Positions 14,401-23,501 of a stretch of 64,000 nucleotides of DNA are shown here, in pieces. The DNA comes from Candidatus Saccharicenans subterraneus (GTDB lineage Bacteria; Acidobacteriota; Aminicenantia; Aminicenantales; Saccharicenantaceae), in assembly GCA_003426165.1 (NCBI GenBank), contig QUAH01000005.1:62001-126000 (forward strand), given 5' to 3'. The notes below the pieces were generated by a model that searched no databases, was not told the DNA's origin, and saw nothing but the letters and a program-made list of their open reading frames with translations. Both the position numbers and the translations under genes were made by a program. Each line of letters starts with the position of its first letter. Within the stretch, counting starts at the first letter, position 1.

Positions 14401-17133
14401 ATGAACCTCAAAAGGACCTTAATCTGTCTGATGTCTGCATTTATACTGACCGGATCTTTAACTTCGGCGGCTCAGACCGCAAAGGAGAAAACCGGTGCAG
14501 CCGTCCGGCTGAATGAGTCCCTGTTTCAGGCGGTAAAATATCGTTCCATAGGACCTACCAGGCAGAGCGGGCGCTTTGTGGACTTTGCCGTGCCACGTCA
14601 GAAGCCCTTCACGTTTTATGCCGCCACCGCCTCCGGGGGCCTCTGGAAGACAGTCAACAATGGTCTTACCTTTGAACCGATTTTTGACCACGAACGAGTC
14701 GTTTCCATAGGTGATATTGAAGTTGCTCCCTCCAGCCCGGAAGTCATCTGGGTGGGAACGGGTGAGGCCAACAATTCCCGGTCGACCTACTGGGGAGATG
14801 GGGTTTACAAGAGTACCGACGGCGGAAAAACCTGGAAGAACATGGGCCTTAAGGACACCCACCATATAGGCAGAATTTTGATCGACCCGGTCAACCCGGA
14901 TGTGGTTTACGTGGCGGCCCTGGGACACCTTTACTCGGAAAATGATGACAGGGGGCTTTACAAGACTACCGACGGCGGAAAAACCTGGCAGAGGGTCCTT
15001 GAAGTCAGGGTCGAGAACCGGGCTGTGGGCGTGGTCGATGTGGTCATGGACCCGGAAAATTCCAGCGTCTTGTATGCGGCTGCTTATGACCGGCTCCGAA
15101 AACCATGGAACTATCAGCTGGGCGGACCGGGCAGCGGAATTTACAAGACCACCGATGGCGGCCGAACCTGGAAGAAGCTGGAGAACGGCTTGCCGGGTGG
15201 TATCCTGGGTAGAATCGGCCTGGCCGTCTACCTGAGAAACCCGAGAATCGTATATGCCTGCATAGAGAATGCCAACAAGCCCGGGATGAGCCCGGAAGAC
15301 AGGTACAGGGAGATTGTCCTGGGCCTGCCCAGTGCTGGCATGATCGACGGCGAGGTCTATCGTTCGGACGACGGCGGAGAAAGCTGGAGAAAAATAAGCC
15401 CCGAAGGGCAGAGTATTGGCGGGGCTCCCGGTTACTATTATGGACAGATTGTAGTTGACCCCAACGATGACAAAGTGGTTTACGTTCTCAGCGTTTCCGT
15501 CCTGGGCACCCGCGATGCCGGCCGGACCTGGAATCGCCGTGTTTTTAATTTCGGGGGAGATAACCATGCCCTGTGGATCAATCCTGAAAATTCGAACCAT
15601 ATGCTGCTCGGTTATGACCACGGGATGGGCGTAACTTATGATGGCGGAAAAACCTGGTATCATCCGGACTTCCTGCCGCTGGCTCAATTCTATGCTGTTG
15701 GCCTTGACAATTCCTATCCATACCGGGTAGCTGGCGGGACTCAGGATAACGGTTCGCATCTCGGTCCCAGTACCAGGCCGGGCGGCAAACCGGTTCGCCT
15801 GGAACACTGGGCGACGGTTGGCGGCGGAGATGGCATGTACAATGTCTTTGACTGGAAGACCAACCGCTACCTGTACAATGAATCCCAGTTCGGGGCCATC
15901 CAGAGAATTGACCTCCAGACCGGCGAAAGAAAGAGTATCCGGTACCAGAGAGAAGACCTGCGCTGGAACTGGTGCGCGCCCATCATGGTTTCCAGGCATA
16001 ACAGTGATGTCATTTACCACGCGGCCAATATTCTTCTAAAATCGCCTTACCGGGGCGAATACTGGGTAGAGGTCAGTCCAGACCTGACCACCAACGATAA
16101 AGAGAAATTGCCGCAGGGAAAGGGCGGTGACGGCAACATCCAGTATTGCACCATCACCACCATAGACGAATCACCCCTGGTGGAAGGCCTGCTCTGGGTC
16201 GGGACCGATGACGGGCAGGTCTGGGTAACCAGGGATGGAGGAAAGAACTGGGAGAAACTGACAGATAAGATTAAAGGTCATCCCGGCTACTGGGTAAGCC
16301 GGGTGGTGGCTTCCAATTTCAGTCCCGGGACGGCCTACCTGACAGTAACCGGCTTCCGGCAAGATGACTTCCGGCCCTATATTTTCAAGACAGATGATTA
16401 CGGACAGACCTGGGTCCCGATTGTCGGGAATCTTGCGGAAGGTCCGGTCAATGTCATCCGTGAAGACCACAGGAATCCACAGCTGCTCATCGCCGGGACC
16501 GATTTTGGCGTTTATGCCACCCTGGACGGCGGTAAGAATTGGTTCAATCTTAAAGGAAATATGCCAACCCAGCCGGTTCACGACCTCATCATACATCCGA
16601 GGGACAATGACCTGGTGGTAGCCACCCATGGTCGGGGAATCTTCATTACCGATATCTCCTGGCTTCAAGAGCTGACCCCTGAGATCTTGAACCGCGAACT
16701 CCATCTCTTCTCGGTGGAACCCAAAATTAGATGGATAGACAAGGACATGGGCCATTCCAGCTCGCTGAATTACGAAGGCGAGAGCGAACCGGAGGCCGCG
16801 GTCATCAATTATTACCTGAAATCGGAGGTGGGGGGGGAGGTCAAGGTCAGGATTTACCAGGGCCAGATGCTCATCAACGAACTCAAGGGATCGTCCGGGG
16901 CCGGGTTCAACCAGGTTCTCTGGAATCTGACCGCCCGCCGGGAAAGAACCCCGGAGGAAAAGAAACGGTTTGAACAGATGATGACCAGGATGGCTTCTGC
17001 CGGTTACCGTTCTCAGGTCGACCCCAACTATGTTTACAGCCCCGTCCGGGAAGGAGAGTACCGGGTGGTCGTTGAGGCCGGGGGACAGCAGGTTTCCGGA
17101 GTGATAAGAATTCTTCCAGATTTATGGAATTAA
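14401..17133 (+). CDS. Secreted Asp-box/VPS10-like beta-propeller protein
   Basis: 910 residues with a signal peptide (ends near 'LTSAAQ'). At least five Asp-box motifs (S/T-x-D-x-G-x-x-W) are visible, for example 'KSTDGGKTWKNMG', 'KTTDGGKTWQRV', 'KTTDGGRTWKKL', 'RSDDGGESWRKI' and 'VTRDGGKNWEKL'. They build the sortilin/VPS10-type propeller found in many exported 'glycosyl hydrolase' annotations of Acidobacteriota and Bacteroidota. A C-terminal segment after about residue 780 ('VRIYQGQMLINELKG') looks like a FlgD-type immunoglobulin fold. Enzymatic activity is unproven for this group; ligand binding is equally likely. ATG 14401 is preferred to the adjacent GTG 14398 because of spacing from AGGAGGT. 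Confidence 0.82.
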   Translation: MNLKRTLICLMSAFILTGSLTSAAQTAKEKTGAAVRLNESLFQAVKYRSIGPTRQSGRFVDFAVPRQKPFTFYAATASGGLWKTVNNGLTFEPIFDHERVVSIGDIEVAPSSPEVIWVGTGEANNSRSTYWGDGVYKSTDGGKTWKNMGLKDTHHIGRILIDPVNPDVVYVAALGHLYSENDDRGLYKTTDGGKTWQRVLEVRVENRAVGVVDVVMDPENSSVLYAAAYDRLRKPWNYQLGGPGSGIYKTTDGGRTWKKLENGLPGGILGRIGLAVYLRNPRIVYACIENANKPGMSPEDRYREIVLGLPSAGMIDGEVYRSDDGGESWRKISPEGQSIGGAPGYYYGQIVVDPNDDKVVYVLSVSVLGTRDAGRTWNRRVFNFGGDNHALWINPENSNHMLLGYDHGMGVTYDGGKTWYHPDFLPLAQFYAVGLDNSYPYRVAGGTQDNGSHLGPSTRPGGKPVRLEHWATVGGGDGMYNVFDWKTNRYLYNESQFGAIQRIDLQTGERKSIRYQREDLRWNWCAPIMVSRHNSDVIYHAANILLKSPYRGEYWVEVSPDLTTNDKEKLPQGKGGDGNIQYCTITTIDESPLVEGLLWVGTDDGQVWVTRDGGKNWEKLTDKIKGHPGYWVSRVVASNFSPGTAYLTVTGFRQDDFRPYIFKTDDYGQTWVPIVGNLAEGPVNVIREDHRNPQLLIAGTDFGVYATLDGGKNWFNLKGNMPTQPVHDLIIHPRDNDLVVATHGRGIFITDISWLQELTPEILNRELHLFSVEPKIRWIDKDMGHSSSLNYEGESEPEAAVINYYLKSEVGGEVKVRIYQGQMLINELKGSSGAGFNQVLWNLTARRERTPEEKKRFEQMMTRMASAGYRSQVDPNYVYSPVREGEYRVVVEAGGQQVSGVIRILPDLWN

Positions 17134-17227
17134 CCGTTAACCTTGAAGCCCAGGTGGCCCTGTTGGGAACAGAAGGCCCTGGCTCTGGCCACGGCTTCAG
17201 GCTTAAGTTTATCTACAGGAGAATTGG

Positions 17228-18289
17228 ATGAGCGCCTACAGCCCGGATCAACTGGAAAGGTTGATTAATAAATGGCCGCGGGTCAGGCTGACCTGCCTGC
17301 CCACACCGCTTTACCGTCTGGAGAACCTGTCCGGCGAGCTCGGTTTGCGGGAAATTATGGTCAAGCGGGACGACCTGACCGGACTGGTCTTCGGGGGCAA
17401 CAAGTCCCGCAAGCTGGAATTCATCCTGGCCGATGCTCTGAGCCAGGAAGCTGACACCATTATCACCTGGGGCAGCCTGCAATCGAACTGGTGTCTGCAG
17501 ACGGCTGCCGCCGCCAGGAAGTGCGGGCTGAGGCCCATCCTGGTCCTTTTCAAAACTTATGAATTATCGTCTCTGGACCAGGGCAACATCCTTATAGAAA
17601 AACTGCTGGGTGCTGAAATCAGGATTACCGAGACCGGGGCCAGGGGCAAATCTCCCGACCAGGAACAGGCCTTCACGATCCTGGATGAAGTGGCCAGGGA
17701 TGAAAGGCGAAGTGGTCATAACCCCTACCTGGTTTCTGTTGGTGGTTCCATGACCGGAGGAAACATGGCCAGGCCGCTGGGCGCTCTGGCCTATATGCTG
17801 GATATGATAGAAATTGCCAGGCAGACGGCCGGTTCGGGAGCACCTGATTATGTGGTGGTAGCCACCGGTTCCGGGGCTACCCAGGCCGGGCTGATGGTTG
17901 GGGCCAAGGCCCTGGGACTGAAGACCAGGATTATCGGCATCTGCGTATCGGACAGGAAAGAAGATTTCCTGCCCCAGGTTAGAAAAATCGCCTTGGAACT
18001 GGTGGAAACTCTCGGCCTAAGGATCAGCCTTGATGACCGGGACATAATCCTGTTTGACGATTACCTGGGCCAGGGTTATGGCCGGGTCAGCCCGGAAATC
18101 TCCGGGGTCATACGAACAATTTTGCAAAAAGAGGGATTAGCCCTGGACCCGGTTTACACCAGCAAGGCCATGATCGGGCTGGTCGATCTCGCCAGGAAAG
18201 GATACTTGACGGCTTCAGACAGGATAGTCTTCATCCATACCGGCGGAACCCCGGCCCTGTTTGCTTTCTCTGATCAGTTACTCTCTTAG
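17228..18289 (+). CDS. PLP-dependent D-cysteine desulfhydrase / ACC-deaminase family enzyme
   Basis: 353-residue fold-type II PLP enzyme. The Schiff-base lysine lies in 'GGNKSRKLEF' at about residues 57-66, and the phosphate-binding Gly-rich loop is 'ATGSGATQAG'. The substrate loop reads 'SLQSNWCLQTAAAAR', where most D-cysteine desulfhydrases and ACC deaminases have QSNH or QSNQ, so substrate preference may differ. The family eliminates H2S and ammonia from D-cysteine, beta-chloroalanine or related amino acids, giving pyruvate. AGGAG precedes the ATG. It stands alone; a convergent hflC gene lies beyond. Confidence 0.82.
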   Translation: MSAYSPDQLERLINKWPRVRLTCLPTPLYRLENLSGELGLREIMVKRDDLTGLVFGGNKSRKLEFILADALSQEADTIITWGSLQSNWCLQTAAAARKCGLRPILVLFKTYELSSLDQGNILIEKLLGAEIRITETGARGKSPDQEQAFTILDEVARDERRSGHNPYLVSVGGSMTGGNMARPLGALAYMLDMIEIARQTAGSGAPDYVVVATGSGATQAGLMVGAKALGLKTRIIGICVSDRKEDFLPQVRKIALELVETLGLRISLDDRDIILFDDYLGQGYGRVSPEISGVIRTILQKEGLALDPVYTSKAMIGLVDLARKGYLTASDRIVFIHTGGTPALFAFSDQLLS

Positions 18290-18324
18290 CTGGCCCCGGG
18301 CCCCCACTTGCGGCCTTCGCTGGC

Positions 18325-19269
18325 TTAGCGTGAGGTTGACTTCAGGTATCTGAGAAACTCGGAATTGGTGGTCAGTATCAACCAGGTATTTTTGGCCAGC
18401 GTGGCCCGGTAGGTTTCCAGCGTCTTCAGGAACTGATAGAATTCCGGGTCGAGGTTATAGGCCTGGGCATAGATTTTGGTGGCCTCAGCTTCAGCCTGCC
18501 CCCTTATTTCCTGGGCTTTGCGGTAGGCTTCCGAAGTTATGATCTTCAGCTCGCGCTCTTTCTGGCCCCTGATTTCGGCGCTGCGGCCATCTCCCTCGGA
18601 ACGGTACCTGGAGGCAATCCGCTTCCTTTCGGCTATCATCCGGTCAAAGACTTTCTTCTGAACTTCATCCACGTAGTTCACTCTCTTTATCCTGACATCC
18701 TTCAATTCGACCCCGAACTCGGGCGTTATCTTCGAGGCTTTTTCCAGGATCATCTCGGCAATCCGGCCGCGGCCCACCTGGATCTTGCCGATAACTTCCG
18801 AGTAATCGAGCAGGGCAGATTCTTCGCTAAGGTTGAATTCCCGGTTGGTGGAACGGACGATTTCTATCAGGTCGTAGCTGGCAATTACATTCCTGGTTTC
18901 GCCATCAACCACATCGTCAAGGCGGGAGTGAGCCCCCCGTTCATCCTTGACCCTCTGGTAAAAGACCAGGGGGTCGCTGATTCGCCAGCGGCAGTAAGTA
19001 TCAACCCAGATGTACTTTTTGTCCCTGGTCGGAATCTGGTTGGCGTCCCCGTCCCACTCCAGCCATCTCTTTTCAAAGTAGTTGGCTTTCTGGATGAATG
19101 GAACCTTGAAATGCATTCCGGGAGCGGTCACGGCGGCACCGATAGGTTGGCCGAACTGGGTGATGATCACCTGGTTGGTCTCGGAAACTATGTAGACCCC
19201 ATCAATCAGAGACAACAAAACGATTACTATTATGATTGTTATGAGTATCTTCAGCGTGGAAGTCTTCAT
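18325..19269 (-). CDS. hflC: HflC, SPFH-domain modulator of FtsH
   Basis: 314-residue band-7/SPFH membrane protein. One N-terminal membrane helix (about residues 8-27) is followed by the SPFH domain ('VYIVSETNQVIITQFGQPIG') and a long charged helical region ('IRGQKERELKIITSEAYRKAQEIRGQAEAEA') that assembles the ring. With HflK it encloses the FtsH protease and controls access of membrane substrates. The ATG overlaps the hflK stop (ATGA at 19266-19269), so the two are made in equal amounts. Confidence 0.93.
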   Translation of the reverse strand: MKTSTLKILITIIIVIVLLSLIDGVYIVSETNQVIITQFGQPIGAAVTAPGMHFKVPFIQKANYFEKRWLEWDGDANQIPTRDKKYIWVDTYCRWRISDPLVFYQRVKDERGAHSRLDDVVDGETRNVIASYDLIEIVRSTNREFNLSEESALLDYSEVIGKIQVGRGRIAEMILEKASKITPEFGVELKDVRIKRVNYVDEVQKKVFDRMIAERKRIASRYRSEGDGRSAEIRGQKERELKIITSEAYRKAQEIRGQAEAEATKIYAQAYNLDPEFYQFLKTLETYRATLAKNTWLILTTNSEFLRYLKSTSR

Positions 19270-20249
19270 TTTTTCACCTCCTCTCCCAGGTTCAGCAGGG
19301 GAACCAGGTTCTTCTGGGCCTCGTCAACGATGATCTTTCGGTCTATTCCGGCCAGGACCTCATTGAGCGTTTCCAGGTAGAGCCGTTTCCTGGTGACCAC
19401 CGGGGCCTTGGAGTATTCCCGGTAGATGGAAATGAACCTGGCAGCGTCACCACGGGCATTGTTGACGCGTTCGGCGGCGTAGCCTTCGGCTCCCCGGATC
19501 ATCTGCTCGGCTTCTCCCTGGGCTTTTGGTATTTCCTGGTTATATTCGGCCCAGGCCTCGTTGATCTTCCGTTCCTTTTCCTGGAGGGCCTGGTTGACCT
19601 CGTTGAAAGAGGGCTTGACCGGGTCGGGCGGGTTGACATCCTGGAAAATGAGCTGGTTAATTTCCAGCCCGAGTTCATAGGTGTCCACCAGCTTTTGCAG
19701 GGCAGTCATGGCCTCGGCGGCCAGGTTCGCCCGGCCGAAGGTTATGACCTCATCCACCGAGGCGTCTCCCACCACCTGCCTGACCACGGCTTCGGTCATG
19801 GCCCGGAAGGTCAGCACCGGGTCACGCACCTTGAACAGGAATTTATATGGGTCTTTAATCTTGTACTGCACAATCCACTCGGCTACCACCACGTTCAGGT
19901 CGCCGGTCAGCATCATCGATTCCTTCTTGGTTTCTTCGGTCACGTAATATTCGGATTTTACTCCCGGCCTGGCCGTGCGATAGCCAAATTCCAGCTTAAG
20001 CTGACGCTGCACCGGCACCCTGGTCAGCCTTTCAATCCCCAGCGGCAGCCGGAAATGCAGGCCGGGTTCGGTGGTCCGGACAAACCGGCCGAAGCGCAGG
20101 ATGACACCGATTTCCTCGGGTTTGATCTGATAGATTGAGGTGGCCAGCAGGATGATCACCAGAATGGCGGCGGCGGCATATTTTAGCCAGCGGCCCGGGA
20201 TCCTGGGAAGGTCGTAGCCGGACCAACCGGTCTTAAATTCTCCAGGCAT
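19266..20249 (-). CDS. hflK: HflK, SPFH-domain modulator of FtsH
   Basis: 327-residue partner of HflC. A short cytoplasmic N terminus ('MPGEFKTGWSGYDLPRIPG') leads to a membrane helix near residues 22-42, then the SPFH domain ('KPEEIGVILRFGRFVRTTEPGLHFRLP') and an Ala/Glu-rich coiled region. The Gly/Pro-rich N terminus of proteobacterial HflK is short here. It starts behind a strong AAAGGAGGG site and is the first gene of the hflK-hflC pair. Confidence 0.93.
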   Translation of the reverse strand: MPGEFKTGWSGYDLPRIPGRWLKYAAAAILVIILLATSIYQIKPEEIGVILRFGRFVRTTEPGLHFRLPLGIERLTRVPVQRQLKLEFGYRTARPGVKSEYYVTEETKKESMMLTGDLNVVVAEWIVQYKIKDPYKFLFKVRDPVLTFRAMTEAVVRQVVGDASVDEVITFGRANLAAEAMTALQKLVDTYELGLEINQLIFQDVNPPDPVKPSFNEVNQALQEKERKINEAWAEYNQEIPKAQGEAEQMIRGAEGYAAERVNNARGDAARFISIYREYSKAPVVTRKRLYLETLNEVLAGIDRKIIVDEAQKNLVPLLNLGEEVKK

Positions 20250-20280
20250 AGTCCCTCCTTTCGGTTCAATTCTTGATATC

Positions 20281-21471
20281 TTATTTCCGATGATAAACGG
20301 AGCGGAAAAATTCTTTTAATTCACCGGGGTCCGCGGCCTGGTGGTTCAAGCCTTCCAGCTGGGGCTGATGGGCGGCCTTCAGACCCTGCCCGGTCAGAAC
20401 CAGGACCGACGTCCCCTCGAAGCGGTGACGCAGCTTGAAATAGGCAGCCAGGGCGGAGGCCGACTCCGGCTGGACAAACAGTCCCTCATCCCTGGCCAGC
20501 TGCTTCTGGGCCAGGAGCATATCTTCATCCGTTACAGAAGTCAAAAAGCCATCATAATCATTCACCAGCTTAAGAACCAGATTTCCGGCTGGAGGATCGG
20601 GGTTGGCAATGGAATGAGCGATTGTTTCAGATGGCTGGATCTTGCTGACCGAGTTTTTCCCTGCTTCAAAAGCCCGTACCATCGGGGCACAGCCAGCAGC
20701 CTGGACTCCTACCATGACCGGAATCTTCTCGATGTATCCGGCCTGGTTCATCTCGATGAACCCTTTGTATAGGCCTACAAAATGGCCGCCCGAGCTGACC
20801 GGAACGTACACGTAACCCGGAGCGTGACCCAATTGCAGGCAGAGTTCGAAGGCCGCGAGCTTATAACCTTCCAGCCGAACCGGGTCAACTGAATTGGCAA
20901 AATAGATGCCGAATTCTTTCCCCAGCTCGTAGCTTCCTCTAAAAAGCTGCCCGTAATCACCGCCAACTTCTATAATCAGGGGATGAAAGATGGCCGAGGA
21001 CAACAGGGCCCCGACCGATGTGCCTTTCTTTACCAGCAGGGTACACTTAAGTCCCGCCCGGGCAGCGTAGGCGGCCGTGGAAGAAGCCATGTTTCCGGTT
21101 GAAACTGTCCCCACGGCCGACCAGCCCAGTTCCAGGGCTTTTTGCACCACCAGGGCTGAACCCCGGTCCTTGAAACTCAGGGTGGGATTGGCCGATTCCA
21201 GCTTGGCCAGAAGTCGGCCGCTGCTATCCAGGTTAGCCAGGGAGAGCAGGGGAGTATGTCCTTCCCCCAGGCTTAGTTCGGGCCGGACCTGCTTCAGGGG
21301 AAGAAATGGAGCAAATCTTTCCAGGGCCGTGGTGCCCGTTAGCTTGAGGCCTGCCTTCTTGGCAACTGAACTATGAAAAAGCCCGAGATGGCCACAGCCG
21401 GGGCAAAAAATATCGTTGGGAACAAAGTTAAATTCCAGCCCGCAGACCAGGCATTTCAAGCGGTCATTCAT
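20281..21471 (-). CDS. thrC: Threonine synthase
   Basis: 396-residue fold-type II PLP enzyme converting O-phosphohomoserine to threonine. An N-terminal zinc ribbon ('CLVCG' and 'CPGCG') is present, the PLP lysine is in 'NPTLSFKDRGS', and the phosphate loop follows in 'STGNMASSTAAYAARAG'. Start ATG 21471 is chosen over the TTG one codon earlier because AAAGGAAAA lies at good spacing. Homoserine dehydrogenase lies 800 bases away on the other strand, so the threonine pathway genes are close but not one operon. No homoserine kinase is seen. Confidence 0.9.
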   Translation of the reverse strand: MNDRLKCLVCGLEFNFVPNDIFCPGCGHLGLFHSSVAKKAGLKLTGTTALERFAPFLPLKQVRPELSLGEGHTPLLSLANLDSSGRLLAKLESANPTLSFKDRGSALVVQKALELGWSAVGTVSTGNMASSTAAYAARAGLKCTLLVKKGTSVGALLSSAIFHPLIIEVGGDYGQLFRGSYELGKEFGIYFANSVDPVRLEGYKLAAFELCLQLGHAPGYVYVPVSSGGHFVGLYKGFIEMNQAGYIEKIPVMVGVQAAGCAPMVRAFEAGKNSVSKIQPSETIAHSIANPDPPAGNLVLKLVNDYDGFLTSVTDEDMLLAQKQLARDEGLFVQPESASALAAYFKLRHRFEGTSVLVLTGQGLKAAHQPQLEGLNHQAADPGELKEFFRSVYHRK

Positions 21472-21536
21472 CAAGAATTTTCCTTTGTGGTTAGTCTACC
21501 TGAAGGTCATGGCCAAGTAAAGCCAGCCTTAATTGG

Positions 21537-21550
21537 CGAGTTCTAACTCG
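21537..21550. repeat. Palindrome between thrC and tadA
   Basis: CGAGTT and AACTCG flank two bases in the divergent intergenic region. It could be an operator, but there is nothing further to support that. Confidence 0.2.
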
Positions 21551-21593
21551 AACCAAAATTCAAGCCTATCGGCCTCTGCGCCTCAGAAGTTAT

Positions 21594-21622
21594 TTGCCTC
21601 GAAGAAAGGATAGTTCTAAAAT
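21594..21622 (+). promoter_or_regulatory. Promoter of tadA, near-leaderless
   Basis: TTGCCT (21594-21599), 17-base spacer, TAAAAT (21617-21622). The predicted RNA start is within three bases of the GTG start codon at 21632, and no Shine-Dalgarno sequence is present. Confidence 0.6.
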
Positions 21623-21631
21623 TACCGTGCG

Positions 21632-22141
21632 GTGAAAAAGAAACCTGAAGCCCCGGATATCTTCTATATGCAACTGGCTCTGGCTGAAGCCAGAAAGGCT
21701 GCGTCCAGGGGAGAGGTGCCGGTAGGGGCGGTTCTGGTTCAGGAAGGGCGGGTGCTGGCCCGAGGTCGTAACAGACCTATTTGCAGCTCGGACCCGACGG
21801 CCCATGCCGAAATTGTGGCCATCAGGAAAGCGGCCAAGAAGGTTGGTAATTACCGGCTGCCCGGTTCCACCCTTTATGTAACCGTTGAGCCCTGTCCCAT
21901 GTGCCTGGGGGCCATAATTCAGGCCCGCATCCGGCGGCTGGTCTTTGGAGCCGAGGACACCAAGGCCGGCGCTGTTGTTTCCCGGCTGAAATTCAGTCTG
22001 AACCAGGCCAATCACAGGCCGGAGATCAGCGGCGGGCTGTGCCGCGAAGAATGTGGACGGTTGCTGAAAGATTTTTTTCGGCTGAAAAGGCAGGGCAAAA
22101 AAAAATGCCGGGTGGTTGAAAACCGGTCAACCTTCAAGTAA
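21632..22141 (+). CDS. tadA: tRNA adenosine(34) deaminase TadA
   Basis: 169-residue zinc deaminase making inosine at the wobble position of tRNA-Arg(ACG). The catalytic 'HAEIVAI' and zinc-binding 'PCPMCLGAI' motifs are intact. The start GTG gives an N terminus that reaches the normal 'FYMQLALAEARKA' helix; the alternative ATG at 21668 would cut into that helix. The C terminus is slightly extended and basic ('RLKRQGKKKCRVV'). It is followed 13 bases later by a tRNA-Ser gene, so the tRNA and the modifying enzyme may share a transcript. Confidence 0.92.
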   Translation: MKKKPEAPDIFYMQLALAEARKAASRGEVPVGAVLVQEGRVLARGRNRPICSSDPTAHAEIVAIRKAAKKVGNYRLPGSTLYVTVEPCPMCLGAIIQARIRRLVFGAEDTKAGAVVSRLKFSLNQANHRPEISGGLCREECGRLLKDFFRLKRQGKKKCRVVENRSTFK

Positions 22142-22154
22142 ATTACAGGAAAGT

Positions 22155-22249
22155 GGAGAGGTGGCCGAGTGGTTGAAGGCGACGGTCTCGAAAACCGTTA
22201 TTCCGGTTAACAACCGGAATCGCGGGTTCGAATCCCGCCCTCTCCGCCA
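22155..22249 (+). tRNA. tRNA-Ser (anticodon CGA)
   Basis: 95 bases with CCA encoded. Acceptor GGAGAGG pairs with CCTCTCC, discriminator is G, the anticodon arm is ACGGT-CTCGAAA-ACCGT, a long variable arm (TTCCGG/CCGGAA) marks the serine class, and the T arm is CGGGTTCGAATCCCG. It reads UCG. Confidence 0.97.
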
Positions 22250-22283
22250 TCATTTAAATGAATAAATTAGGGCGGGTGGCAGG

Positions 22284-23315
22284 ATGCAAAAAGTAAACAT
22301 CATTCTGGTAGGGTTCGGCCGGGTAGGTCGCGCTTTCTACGAGCTGCTCAAAGAAAAATACGATCACTACCGGGAACGTTACGGCCTTTTCCTGGAATTA
22401 AGAGCAATAGTAAGGAAATCAGGAACGGTGCTACTTTCCGGTACCAGAAAAATGGTGTCAGAGGCCGAATCGGGTAGCGGGGAAAAGTCTGAACTTTCCG
22501 GCTGGATACAGACCTTCAGCCTGGCCGACCTTCTTGAGGAATTCAAGTCCGGGGTGCTGGTCGACTGCACTCCCTCCGACCTGAAAACCGGAGAGCCGGG
22601 CTACAGCCTGACCAAGATGGCCCTGTCCCAAGGCTGGCATGTGGTAACGGCCAGCAAGGGGGCCCTGGTGGTCCACCCTTCAGAACTGGCTGCTGAAGCC
22701 CGAAAGAATCAGTTGGCCCTCAAGGCCAGTGGAGCCACGGCTGCCGCCCTGCCGACTCTGGACGTAGGCCTGCACTCCCTGGCCGGCGCTGAAATCCTGG
22801 CCATAGAAGGAATACTTAACGGAACGACCAACTACATTCTGACCAGGATGGCCGATGGTCTGAGCTTTTCGCGAGCCCTGATGGAGGCCAGCGAAAAGGG
22901 AATCGCCGAACCCAACCCGGTTCAGGACATAGAGGGCTGGGATACTGCGGCCAAGATGATCATCATTGCCAACAAGGTTCTGGGAACCGAGATCAAAATG
23001 TCAGAAACCAGGGTCCACGGGATTAACGGGTTGACTGAGGAAATAATGGCCAGGGCCGCCCAAATAGGCAAGACCATCAAACTGATCGGTCGCTGCAGCC
23101 GGGAATCACCCGGGGCCCCCTGGAAGGTGGAGGTTGGCCTGGCCCTGCTCAATCCCGACCATCCCCTGGCCATGGTTGATGGAAGCAACAAGGGAATAAT
23201 CTTTTACACTGACTGCATGGGCTATGTAGTGGTGACCGGAGGGAAGTCCGACCCAAGGGGCGCAGCCGCAGCCCTGATCAAGGATATCATCTCCATCTAC
23301 TGGCGTGATTTTTAG
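22284..23315 (+). CDS. hom: Homoserine dehydrogenase
   Basis: 343 residues. The N-terminal NAD(P) domain begins 'VGFGRVGRAFYELL'; the catalytic domain has 'GILNGTTNYILTRM' and 'GWDTAAKMIIIAN' (Asp/Lys active-site region). It reduces aspartate semialdehyde to homoserine for threonine and methionine synthesis. It lacks the C-terminal ACT domain that gives threonine feedback control in many bacteria, so it may be unregulated or regulated elsewhere. It sits between two tRNA-Ser genes and may be transcribed with the first. Confidence 0.92.
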   Translation: MQKVNIILVGFGRVGRAFYELLKEKYDHYRERYGLFLELRAIVRKSGTVLLSGTRKMVSEAESGSGEKSELSGWIQTFSLADLLEEFKSGVLVDCTPSDLKTGEPGYSLTKMALSQGWHVVTASKGALVVHPSELAAEARKNQLALKASGATAAALPTLDVGLHSLAGAEILAIEGILNGTTNYILTRMADGLSFSRALMEASEKGIAEPNPVQDIEGWDTAAKMIIIANKVLGTEIKMSETRVHGINGLTEEIMARAAQIGKTIKLIGRCSRESPGAPWKVEVGLALLNPDHPLAMVDGSNKGIIFYTDCMGYVVVTGGKSDPRGAAAALIKDIISIYWRDF

Positions 23316-23385
23316 CCACAGGCCTCGGGTTGGCAATTGATTTAACAATCTTATTCTGATAATCTAAGGAAGAATTTTGACCATC

Positions 23386-23478
<93 letters not shown>

Positions 23479-23501
23479 TAAATTTTTGAGGGAGTAATAA
23501 T

